A stretch of DNA of 64,000 bases, taken from NCBI GenBank assembly GCA_020881915.1, contig JAJFPB010000004.1, positions 2,914,001 to 2,978,000 on the forward strand. The letters run 5' to 3'. The notes under the pieces were generated by a model. The model was not told the origin of the DNA. It did not search any database and saw only the letters and a program-made list of their open reading frames with translations. This document shows, piece by piece, positions 35,956 to 46,017 of this stretch (positions are counted from its first letter, which is position 1; each line of letters starts with the position of its first letter). The position numbers and the translations under genes are program-made. The DNA is from Paramyrothecium sp. XJ0827 (taxonomy: Eukaryota; Ascomycota; Sordariomycetes; Hypocreales; Stachybotryaceae).

Positions 35956-37830
35956 TTATTTCCTGCCAAAGCTGCCTTTCACCGCTTGGCCAAATCTCCG
36001 GATCGCCTCACTCATGCCCTCGGGGCTTGCCGCGGCGAACGTGGCGCGGAAGAAGAGCCCCGGCAAGGGCTTGTCTTTCTCCGTCTGGAACCACGAGCCC
36101 CGGGCCACCAGGACGCCATTGCTGATGCACGAGTTGAAGATGTCCTCCTCGATCTCCTTTACACTGCGCGTGGCGGCCTGTGGGTGCTCGGCGCAGTCGA
36201 TGTGAAACCACAGCTGTTGCGTGTAAGCAGGGCGACAAGCAGACAACGAAAAAGGGGGGTCCGTTGAACTTACAAACATGCCTGCCACTGGAGGGTCCCA
36301 GCTCACGAGGTCCTTGGGGAGGTGCTCCTCGCAAGCGGCCAGCAGCGCGTCCCGCTTTTTGGTGTACTCGAGGCGCACGTACATCAGCCAGCGGAGGTAG
36401 CCCTCGTGGCCCCACGTCTCGTCGAGCAGCTTGTACAGGAGGAGCTGCGAGAAGCCGCTGGGGCCCTGGCTGGCCATCTCGGCGTGGCGCTGGTAGCGCT
36501 CCACGACCTGCGCGGAGGCCGTGATCCAGCCGAGCCGGGACCCGGGTACGAGGACCTTGGAGAAGGAGTCCATGCGCATCACGCGGCCGTCGACGTCGAT
36601 GCTGAGCAGCGACGGGATGAGCGAGGACACGAAGTGCTCCACGTTGTCGGGCGCGGGCGCATCCGGCTGGTTGGGCCCCGTGTACGGCTGCATCTGGAGG
36701 AAGTAGTAGGGATCATCCTCGATGATGTAGAGGTCGTGCTTTTGCGCGACCTGGTAGATGGCCTGCCTCCGCTCGCGCCCTTGCGTGGCCCCGGTGGGGT
36801 TGTGCCCGCAGGGGATCGTGTAGAGGACGTGAGGCTTCCGCGCGCCGCGGGCGGCCTCGTCCCAGCTGCTGAGCAGCTCGTCCATGGCGTCCGGGAGGAG
36901 GCCCTGCTCGTCGATCCGGGAGCCGAACACCTTGATGCCGAGTGGCGCGATCGTCTCAAGGGCGGTGGAGAAGCTGAACTCCTCGGTCAGGACGGAGTCG
37001 TCGCGGCCCTTGTCACAGAGCATCCGGACGGCCTGCTCGAGAGCGCCCGTGCTGCCAATCGTCTGGCAGCACTGCCAGTCGGCGTAGGGCGGTTGAAAGA
37101 CAATCTCGGTGTGCTCGGTGATGAAGCGGATCATCTGGGCGGACCCGTTGGACTGGCCGTAGTTGAGCCCTATCGACAAATCGTAGACGCCGCCGCGGTC
37201 CCGCACGTCGTACTTGCCAATGGTGACCGTCTGCGCTGATTGGGATGTCTCATCCTCCGAGAACCGCGGCACGACTGGGACGGTCATGCTGAGCTCGGAA
37301 AAGGGAAACACCTGGCTGGACGGAAGGCCGCCGCCCAGGGATATGAGCCCTGGTTTCTTGAGATGTCTTGCGGCCTGTTTCAGACTGCACGGTTCTCGCT
37401 TGAGGCTTTCGGCGCTAAGATGACCTTTGAAGGCTGTCAGTCCTGGCTCATCAGCTCATAGGCCTTACGGATCTTGCGCACCGTTCCAACGTTTGGCTTG
37501 GGGCTTGTTGGTCGTCTTGGCAGATGTCAGTTAACACCACCCATCGGCTCCGCCATGCGGCGGGGGCGAACTCACAGCTTCCTTGAACATGTCGCTATCG
37601 GATGCTGCCGCCGTACCTGCCACCAGCTTGCCCGCCTGCGCCCTTCTCGCCATGATCTTGTCAATGGCGGACGGCCTCTGTTCCTTCTCATGCCGTGCAG
37701 GCAGGGCCGCAGCCGCCGCCGCATCGTGAAGCTGTCTACGGCAACGCGAGCCGCGACATGTTTGGAGGCGGCTAGAAGCGAGTTCGGCGACCGGACGGAG
37801 CCGGGTAGCCGGGCGGATTGAGAGCATCAT
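35956..37830 (-). CDS. Aromatic amino acid aminotransferase (ARO8-like, PLP fold type I)
   Basis: Four exons on the minus strand, 37830-37576, 37515-37482 (34 bp), 37433-36274 and 36213-35956, give 568 residues. Introns are 60, 48 and 60 bp. Exon 1 contains ARRAQAGKLVAGTAAASDSD, exon 2 encodes TTNKPQAKRWN, and exon 3 starts FKGHLSAESLKREPCSLKQA and reaches PGLISLGGGLPSSQVFP. Together these reproduce the N-terminal layout of fungal ARO8-type enzymes. The PLP fold is shown by IPCGHNPTGATQG, DDPYYFLQM and SFSKVLVPGSRLGW, whose K389 should carry PLP. It transfers the amino group between aromatic amino acids and 2-oxoglutarate. The start at 37830 (MMLSIRPATRLRPVAELASS) adds a basic, acid-poor leader that looks like a mitochondrial presequence; the frame stays open further upstream, and the ATG of MARRAQAG is a cytosolic alternative. 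Intron 3 (36214-36273) has no in-frame stop and a length divisible by three. Confidence 0.9.
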
Positions 37831-40800
37831 GAGTCTGAGGTGAGGGGGACCTAGGCACGAGTCTGTAAAGATCCACGTCCAGCGCAGATGTTCAAGACAG
37901 CTCCTCGTGTGACTTGGGGGGAGGGAGTATCCTTTCACGCGTGAGCCATGAGCTAGCGACGATAGCACTTTAGCTCGTGGTGTTCGAGTCGTTATCACAT
38001 ATGCATCGGGTGTAAGCGAGCCTGTCGTCCTGCAATACGATAAGGATCCCAAGGGTCGCGGGGTCCGGCACCGGCCGTGGCGTCCCGCTTCGCCGAGCCT
38101 AGCCGCCGGTATCCACCAGACCCTTTGCGCACATGGTGCAGCTGACCTGGCCCGGGTGCGGGGGAGAGCCTCTCGAGGACGTTGCTTGCCATGCCGGAGC
38201 TGGCATCAATCCAATCTGGAGTAGTTAGGCAAAAGGGATGGATCGTAGTGGCCGTTGACACAGGTGGACTAAAGGTTTTGTTCCACCGCGGTGCGGGTGG
38301 TGACGACTGCGTAGCTCCGGCCGGAGTGCCACAACGATCTGTTGGAACAGTGGTTGTTTGCGATTTCTGTCATTGTGATGCAAAAGTGATGCGACAACTT
38401 TCCATCCAGGGCACCAAAAGGACAGGAAACATGGCTGTCAACATTCCACAGTCCTTTCCAGGAGCGCCGGGACCTCGTATAGGTGCGTGGACTCTGTTGG
38501 GGGCTTGGATACCTGACCATGTCAAGTGAGAACAGTCTTTTCCGACCATTAAAGGAATGGGCGCTCGGCCTTGTATTGACTGATTGTGTTTTGTGTTCTC
38601 AAATTACATGGTGAGAGCACATGTCGCACTCCGACCGTCCTACACGTTCAAGATGCTGTAAGAATGCAATCACATGGGCGTTACGGGTGCGACCAGAGCG
38701 TTGTCACCCGCTCCAAGACATGATCTGACGCTCGGTAGACTGCACAAGCGGCCCGTTGAGGGTGAATTGCCGCACTAGGGGGATTAGATCTTCAATTCAC
38801 TTGAGATGTTTTACTATGATGTAATTTTGTTGGTTCGAGGTGTTCAGCTTGGACCGCGCCGGAAGTGGACAATGAAGACGGAAGGTTGGAAGCGAGGCCA
38901 GCTTGTCTCCAGCGGTATTGGTCCTGTAAAAAGGCTTCGGGTGGCATCGTTCTACTTGAGACAATGCAACCACAAAAGACGGCCCATCGGCAGGTGACGG
39001 TATTTCAGCAGTACGTTTTGGGCATCCAAGTAGGAACTGAGTAACGGTACTTCGGTGCGGGCGGTTTGCCTCCCAAGCTACTTTCCTCCAGGTGGTGATG
39101 GCATGGTACAGGGCCCGGAGGCTGAGCTTCACTTCTCCGGATTTGCCTACCTTGCTTACCTTAGTTTACCTCAAAAGTACAGAGTACACTACCTTACCTA
39201 AGGCAATATAGGACACCTGAGGACGGTCATGTAGGTGTGTGAGTAATGGACCAACGCATGCACCCAAGGCCTCTGATGTTAGCTTAACCCCCAAAGCAAC
39301 CAGTACGATCTGCATTGCCTAAAGGTGAGGCACGCTGCCTCACTCGAGCAACCCGAGGTGAAGACGGCAGAAACGCCACGTTGTAGAGCATGGCGTGGAG
39401 GATGACAACGCTCGGATGCACGTTCCGCGTCACGAAAACCTCGCGGACCCGTTGCCTCAGCAAGGTACGGTGAAGCGAGGCATCAATGTCGGGCTCGTGC
39501 ACAGCAACCCGGTGGGAACGTCTTATTTGTTTGCTGGCTTGGCTCGCTTGGCCTTCTCGGAAATGAAACGAGCAGCGCTATTCGATCGACAGGCACAAGC
39601 ATGGGGGCCAGGTCGAAGGGCGCTCGCCGGGTTCCCTGTGTCGAGTCAGAGCCAGCAGCTCCCGGAAACGGTTGGCGCCAGATACCAGAGGGGACGGGCA
39701 TGTGGGAGACAAGACCTAGAGCACAGAAAGAGACAGAGAGAGGCAACATCATATTGCCTACCTACTGTAAGCAAGCGCATGCATTAGCAGCTTTCCCCAT
39801 GCTGCGTCTCTCCCATTTTACCCACCAAATGCCGGAAAGGCATTAATTGGAAAACGCCAGGGCCCAATGGCAGATGCGCCCGTCTCAATCCGTCACCACG
39901 GGAGACGGACTGTGCGATATGCAAGACCTTAAGGTGCATGGGAGTTTTAGCGTTTGCATGCCCAGGTCACCACCAGCAACAAGACGTTGGCTTGAATTTG
40001 CTTGGTAGTACTAGCTACTTGCAATGCCCTACCTTCCTTGCCTGACCTTATCTTTAACCTAACCGGTGCCCTCGGCAGCTTGCCCGGTGGGAAATCATTA
40101 ACGAGCAGCCAGGGATATAAGAAGGGATTGTCCTCTTCAAAACCGCCACTCACTTTCGGTTTATTTGTGGCACAAAGGAACGAAAAGAGAGAAGGAGACG
40201 AAGAAGGAGACAACGGAAGAGTGAGCAACCAAAAGACAGAGAATTCATGAAAAATAAAAAATAACGAGGAAAACAAAAGCACCAAAGTATATCTACCTTG
40301 CCTCAACTCGCCGGTTCATATTCGCGCAATCTCCACCTTTAGACCCTAGGAGAGTGCAAGTAGTCGCTGTTGCAACCTCGACCGTTGTAAGTCACCACGA
40401 CCGGCTCCCAAAACTCGACTCATATGGGTGGGCTGATGCACAGCAAAGTGCCCACTCGCTCGTACAATCAGGGCTGTCCCATGGCAGAAAAAAAAAAGGC
40501 ACCACAGGCCAATGGCAGGGCCCTGATTCGAGATTGGCCCCGATCATCCCTCCTCCACCGGGCGCTCGCCCCCAAAAAGGGTTCTGAAGCGCGGTGTCTT
40601 CTAGCGCGCTTCTTCGCTGGAACTGGTCCTCCGGTCGCCTGTCTCTGTGCACTGACGAGGTGCCTGATCCGCCGGTCCCATTCAGTTCAGTACAAAGCCG
40701 GTAGGTGGTGACGGATGGATGGATCCCCCTCCCTCCGGCCCCTCCCCTCCCCTCTGCCCTGCCTCCGTGTGCCCGCAGGAGGGAGGGAGGCAGGTAGGCA

Positions 40801-41669
40801 GGTAGGCAGGCAGGTAGGCAAGGTACCTCTCAGGGCAACGGACCTGTAGCGTGTACTTGTACTAGAGCGTTCGCCTTAACCTGCTAACCTCGGGGCGGAA
40901 CCCATACCAAAGAGAGGGGAACCTAAGGTAACTAGTTAACTAGGAGCATGGAGAAAAGAAGAAAAAAAATTTATTATTCACACACGGAAAAAAATACATG
41001 CCTGCCTGCCTTTACTTGACCTCTCGTCCATCCTACTTTTGCCCTGCGTGCCCTACACCCTTCACCACCAGGCTCTTCACAGGTTATTCTCTCGGGTTTG
41101 CCTCCGTGGTTTGTGTCGTATCCCTTTGTCCTCTCACCGTCACTGTCGTTCCTGGCCGACCTTTGACAGCCGTGGAGTGAGCAGCTGGTCAAACCCCTGC
41201 AATCCCGTCCCGTCGCTGCGTTTTCCCATCCTCTCCGTCGACACGCAGCATCTCTCGCCTGTCCTCGTTTCCAGTGCTCCCTTGATTCACTTTCTATACC
41301 TGCGTCCCCACGGCACACGGCGGCTTTTCTGAGACCTGCCACTACTTAAAAACCCTGGTCAGCCCTCAGCTTGACTCTGCCGACCCTGCGAGCAATCAAG
41401 TTCTGTTTCCGAGGCTCCGAACCGGAACCTTTTCTGCACGGCAATTCGATCGTTGACTGATTGCACATTGACGGAACCCTGACCCGACGGCTTTCTGCAC
41501 ACGACGTCTGCCGCACCGAGAGCTTCTCCCCGATACCCCGAGGGAGCCGACTCGTCTCCAGAAGCAACGTGCCCCGGCTTGGAGAGTTTGGGGATTTGAG
41601 ACTGGGCTGTCCTGACAGTCAGAAACTTTGTCAGGTCGTGGCAGGGCTGGCTTTCTAGTCAATCTTGAC
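37831..41669. other. Divergent intergenic region (3.8 kb) between the aminotransferase and the La-motif gene
   Basis: No supported gene. It holds several TACCTTA/TAAGGTA heptamers (about 39160-39200 and 40925) and an imperfect purine-rich tandem repeat at 40772-40822. The last 650 bp are CT-rich without a clear TATA box and probably form a long leader of the La-motif gene. The 115-codon frame at 38182-38529 has no recognisable content. Confidence 0.55.
40772..40822. repeat. Imperfect GGGA/GGCAGGTA tandem repeat
   Basis: The plus strand reads as short G-rich units (gggaggga, then ggcaggta and ggca repeated several times), preceded at about 40727-40760 by C-rich units (cccctcccctcccctc). The two blocks are nearly complementary in composition and could fold or form G-quadruplexes on opposite strands. 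They lie about 850 bp before the La-motif gene. Confidence 0.7.
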
Positions 41670-44190
41670 ATGACAACTCCGCCTACGACCTCCTCGTCTT
41701 CCTCCACTACGACCGAGATGGCGACGCCTTCAGCTTTTTCTTATGCCCAAGCGGCCAAGGGACAAGGCACATCCCCCTCAACCGCCTCCACCACCCCAGC
41801 GAACCAGGCTCAAGACAGCCCTTCAGCACCCGCTACAACCAAGCCTACCCAGGCCGACGAGCCTTCTACGGAGGCACCTGATGCCGTTCGCCCCGTCGAC
41901 TCTGAGAAGCAAGATGTCGACCACGTTCCCGAGCCCGAAGGCGATGCTCGATCCGAGTCCATCCCTGACAGGCGCTCCGAGTCCAGGAGGGATGACGATT
42001 CCGAGCGCCTAAATCGGCCCTGGAGGCGTAACGATAAGGGTACACGATCGTCGAGTGCCACCACACATTCGCTGGACGAGCCTGATTCCCGAAGACCTCG
42101 AAGAGGCAAGAAGTCTCGACAAGCAGAGAAACCAGCTGGCGAGCAGGCGGGAGACAAGGAGCCAGAGGCTGAGCCCGAGGCTCCCAAGATTGAACTTTCA
42201 GAGGCCCCTATTCCCTCGGTCAACATTTGGCACCAGCGGAAAGAGGCCCAGTTGGCCAAGGTGCAGTCACCATCAGCTAGCTCTTCCTCCCCGGCTGCCA
42301 ACGGGGTCGCAGATTCTGACGAGTCCGGTCGAGCAGCTAGGTCTGCCGATGATGTTCCCCCCTCTCGGGATAGCGCTGCTGTAAATGGCAGCAAGCCTGC
42401 ACGAAAGTCCGTCGATGCTGCCCGTCCGGAGCGCAATGGCAGCCGTGGCTCGAGGCTAGCGGACAAGGATGCTAAGACTGGGGCCCTTTCTTCAGTCGAC
42501 GATACCGCTTCCTGGCCAACCCCTGAAACGGCCATCAAGGAGGAGAAGAAGAAGCCCGCAGATAAGGTCGAGCGTCCAGAGAAGGATGTGCAGGATGACG
42601 GCGCAAATGGAAAGCCACGACAGAAGGAGAAGTGGGTGACATACGACTACGTCCCCACCGTCAGCTTTGAAACTCAACTCCCTCAACTCCGTGGATCCAA
42701 GCCGCGCGGCGGCGCTCGGGGTCCCAGTGGCGCCAGAGCCCCGGCAGGAAACCAGACGACCGAGAAGCCAGCGTCTGCACCGGCTAGCAAGCCCAGTGAA
42801 TCGAAAGACAAGCCTCGGGAGGTGTCCAACGGAGCCAACGGAGCCAACGGGGCCACGCCTTCTTCCCAACAGGGAAAGCGCGCTTCCCTGGACGTCTCCA
42901 GTACCCGGGATCACAGGAAGCCGGCCAACAATGCTAGCGCTGAGAAGGCCAAGGAGTCGGCGCCTGCCCATGCAACCGTAAGTTGTCAAACTCCTCACCT
43001 ATCTCATGTTGCACAGTCTGCAGTCCTGCATCGTGTGTGGTATAGGCTCTGAACATGAACAAGTGCTAACCAAAACTCTTCAGGAGCAGGGCCAGAATGC
43101 TCGCGATCGTCACGAGGGTCGCAACGAGAGGGGTCGAGGCGGCTACCGCGGACGCGGAGGACATCACTCTGTCAACTCCCATTCGCAGCACCAGCCCATG
43201 AACGCCGGTGCTGGCTTCACACCCGCCGGCGGCAACGCGCCCCGAGCGCAGGGTCCATACAGCCCTCCTGGCCGTCAAGGCAACCATGGGCAAGGATTCA
43301 TGCCGCAGGCACAGAGAGGCGGGCGAGGCGGACGCAATGGTAACGCAAACTACCATCGCATGTCCCTGCCCAACGGCGCGGCCCGTGTCCCTCCTGTCCA
43401 GACTCAGTTCAGCCCTTACGAGTACCCCATGCCCCCAATGTCGGCTATGCCTTATCAGGCGCCCCCGCAGTGGGACACTATGGTTCCCCCTCTCCTCAAG
43501 ACTCAAATTGAGTACTACTTCTCCATTGAGAACCTTTGCAAGGACGTTTATCTCCGCAAGCGCATGGACTCTCAAGGCTTTGTCCCGTTGCACTTTGTGG
43601 CCGGCTTCAAGCGCGTACGAATTCTCTCTGGGGACATTACTTTGATTCGCGCTATTTGCGAAGATTCCAACGAGATTGAATATGTCGTCGGAGACGACGA
43701 CTGCGAACGCCTTCGACGCAGGAAGGGATGGGAGCAATTCGTCATGCCGATGGAAGAGCGTGATGAGTTGGCCCGTAATCACGGCCCTGCCCATTTCTCT
43801 CCAAAGACCAGGAGCTACATGTATGGCCACCAGTACAATGGCATGCCTGGCATGCCATACGGTATTCCTTCGCCCCCTGCCTACTATCCTCATGGCGAGC
43901 AACCTATGCAGCAGTTTGCGGACGAGCAGTTCGGCGCCCATGCCACGCACGGTATGGTCAATGGTCATGGTAACGTAAGCCAGCTCTCTGCGGATGTACC
44001 GGACTTCTCGCCCTCGGGACCTGGTGCCTTCGGTCAACAGGCGAATTCTGATGGCACCTCGAAGTCCACCTTGCACCCAGAGGCTGCTCCCGTTGTTCCC
44101 AACTCCTACAGCGGCCAGGAAGCTGTCAACGGGCTGTCAAATGGCATCCATCCTGCCCAGAACCAGGAGCAAGCGACTACCCAGTCGTAG
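41670..44190 (+). CDS. La-motif (HTH La-type) RNA-binding protein, Sro9/LARP1-like
   Basis: Exons 41670-42977 and 43084-44190 give 804 residues; the 106 bp intron has GTAAGT and TTCAG ends. The N-terminal two thirds are low-complexity, rich in Ser, Pro, Lys, Glu and Ala, with AFSYAQAAKGQ near the start, a feature of this fungal family. Then come RGG-type repeats (GRGGYRGRGGHH and GGRGGRNGN). The La motif begins near residue 570 (PLLKTQIEYYFSIENLCKD, YLRKRMDSQGFVPLHFVAGF) and runs to about residue 655. The C-terminus is Gln/Asn/Gly-rich. Family members bind mRNA and influence translation in the cytoplasm. A longer frame upstream has no ATG, so 41670 is the first; an in-frame ATG at 41718 (MATPSAFSYAQ) is a plausible alternative. 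Confidence 0.9.
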
Positions 44191-45403
44191 ATCATCATGG
44201 CCTGAAACGGCTTGATGAAGACTAGGCGTCCTCAAGATGTTGGCCGTGTTTTCAACTTCTCAAAGGACGCTTCCTTTTCGGATGGAAAGGGGGGAACGCT
44301 CTCCATCACTCCGTTTCCGAGAGCTCGCGGCGCCAAGAACTATGCACTTGGCACTGCTCGAGTCTGGCCGTTTTGCCATTTTTCCGGTTGATCGAAAAGG
44401 CTTATATGTTACGGACATCTGTCTCTGTTTTGTGGACCATGTGATGCATTGTACAGGTGAACTGCACAATTTGAGCTGCATTGGACACTGCCATCACAGT
44501 AATGACGCGCGGAACTCGATTCAAACAATTTTGCCTTGTTTTTTATCGTCCTTGCTCTAGCCACCACTTGCCGCCGACATTTTATTGGTCTAGAGCCTGG
44601 CACTGGCGTTCAGTGGTTGATATATGGTTGTTCTGGCTTTCGGATTTTCCTGAGCAGGCTGCTTCAAGCCTTGATACCTTGAGCATACGGTGCTTTATCG
44701 ATGGGTCTACTGTCTTTCGACTGTGGTGGATACGAGGACTTGCCATGACGGCTAGGTCAAATTGATGAAGGTTGGAAGTGGATGAGACGCCTGAACGAAA
44801 CGAGGCGAATCTGGTTGGACCTAGAAAACTCCCAGCTCCTGTCGTCGCACCCCGTCATATATTGAGTTTGGAAACTTCAGCACCTCTCAACTTTGGGGCG
44901 TTTGAAGAATGTTACCGAACCACATCGTAGGTTGGTATGACGATGGGCGTTGCGGCATAAAATTGGTATCCATGGCTTGGCTTTTTAATTGCCTGCGTAA
45001 CGTTTGATTCATTCCTGATCATGGATCGACAAAGACACGATACAAAAAGAAACTCTACGAACATCTGAAAAAAATAAATGGAAAAAAATAATGGAAAAGG
45101 ATCAAAAGCATATGGGTGTCTTAAAAGCATGGCACATTGGATTTTGGGATGCATTCTGAAGGGGTTTCTAAGGGGGCAGATCACTCTTGACGTCTCGATG
45201 CTAGACAGCCTTTTTTGCCTTGCTGAGGCGTTTTATATTGTACAATAGGCTTTCAACCTCAGTAATAGATTTTGATTGTGGAAAATCAACGGATTATGTG
45301 CGCAGTTTTGTGCCTTGAAAGATGGCGAATTGGACATGAGGGAGAGGTTTGTTTGCGAGACCAATGAAACGGGCTGTTCCTCCTTGCAGGACCGGCGCAA
45401 TGG
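44191..45403. other. Intergenic region between convergent genes, no gene seen
   Basis: These 1.2 kb lie between the stops of the La-motif gene (plus) and the small GPI-protein gene (minus). They are relatively AT-rich and include runs such as gaaaaaaataaatggaaaaaaataatgg near 45070-45095, consistent with 3' ends. No coding or RNA gene is supported. Confidence 0.55.
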
Positions 45404-46017
45404 CTACATGGCCATGCCCAACCCGATAGCTGCCGCCAGGGCAACTCCTGCTGCCTGGTTCAAGAAAGCAGTCATCGTGGCACCTGGGTTTGGGGAGCTG
45501 GTGGTTTCCGAGTCGTCGTCGTCGTCGTCGTCGTCTGACGGAGGGCCTGTTGCCGATGTTGTCGGCGTCGTGATAGTTCCGTTCATGGGGATGCTAGAGG
45601 GAACGGTTAATTGGATGGATTCACATGGCGCCACGTCTAAGGCCTGGTGGGAAAGGGACCGGCTCACCTGGAGGTCGCTGGCGGCGCCGGGGTGGGGACT
45701 CCGGAAGATAGGGTAGTCGGGGTCCCCGGCACAGGGCTGCTCACGGAGATTGTGGGGAACGTCGGCGTGATAATGGTGATTTGAATGATGGATGAGGCAT
45801 CCGTGATGGGAGGCTCGACAGGGAGCGTGTATATATCGCTACCGGCCTCGATCCTAAAGAAAGTGAGGTTGCGTATGAGTACAATGTAGTGTGGTCAACC
45901 CCGAAAAGGGGAGGGCCAGAACACCTACGGAGGGAAAGACAGCGAAGTCGTAGCGGCGGCGAAGTGTGCGAGACACGCCAGCAACGCGGCCGGTGCTCCA
46001 AGGTTTGATGCAATCAT
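45404..46017 (-). CDS. Small secreted protein with probable GPI anchor (hypothetical)
   Basis: Three exons on the minus strand, 46017-45929, 45853-45668 and 45593-45404, give 154 residues. Introns of 75 and 74 bp have GTAGGT/TTTAG and GTGAGC/TCTAG ends, and the frame is kept through both. The N-terminus (IASNLGAPAALLACLAHFAA after Met1) is a signal peptide. The middle is rich in Thr, Ser, Pro and Ile (for example SIIQITIITPTFPTISVSS), suited to O-mannosylation. A run of eight Asp residues follows, and the protein ends in a hydrophobic tail (FLNQAAGVALAAAIGLGMAM) after a small-residue stretch (SSPNPGA), as in GPI-anchored proteins. It has no cysteine after the signal peptide. I do not recognise a family. 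It is probably attached to the plasma membrane or cell wall. No single open frame shows it, so it is easily missed. Confidence 0.75.
45512..45535. repeat. (GTC)8 trinucleotide microsatellite, coding for eight Asp
   Basis: Eight perfect GTC units on the plus strand read as (GAC)8 in exon 3 of the small GPI-protein gene on the minus strand. Length variation here would change only the number of Asp residues and would not shift the frame. Confidence 0.9.

Noticed and set aside
36322..37239. 305-codon open frame on the plus strand
   Set aside because: It is antisense to the aminotransferase; the composition is typical of a shadow frame.
33896..37830. Secondary-metabolite cluster built on the P450 and aminotransferase
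   Set aside because: No polyketide synthase, peptide synthetase, terpene cyclase or cluster regulator lies in the window, and the P450 is of the fatty acid/alkane type.
43066..44076. 336-codon open frame on the minus strand
   Set aside because: It is antisense to the second exon of the La-motif gene, which has clear conserved sequence.
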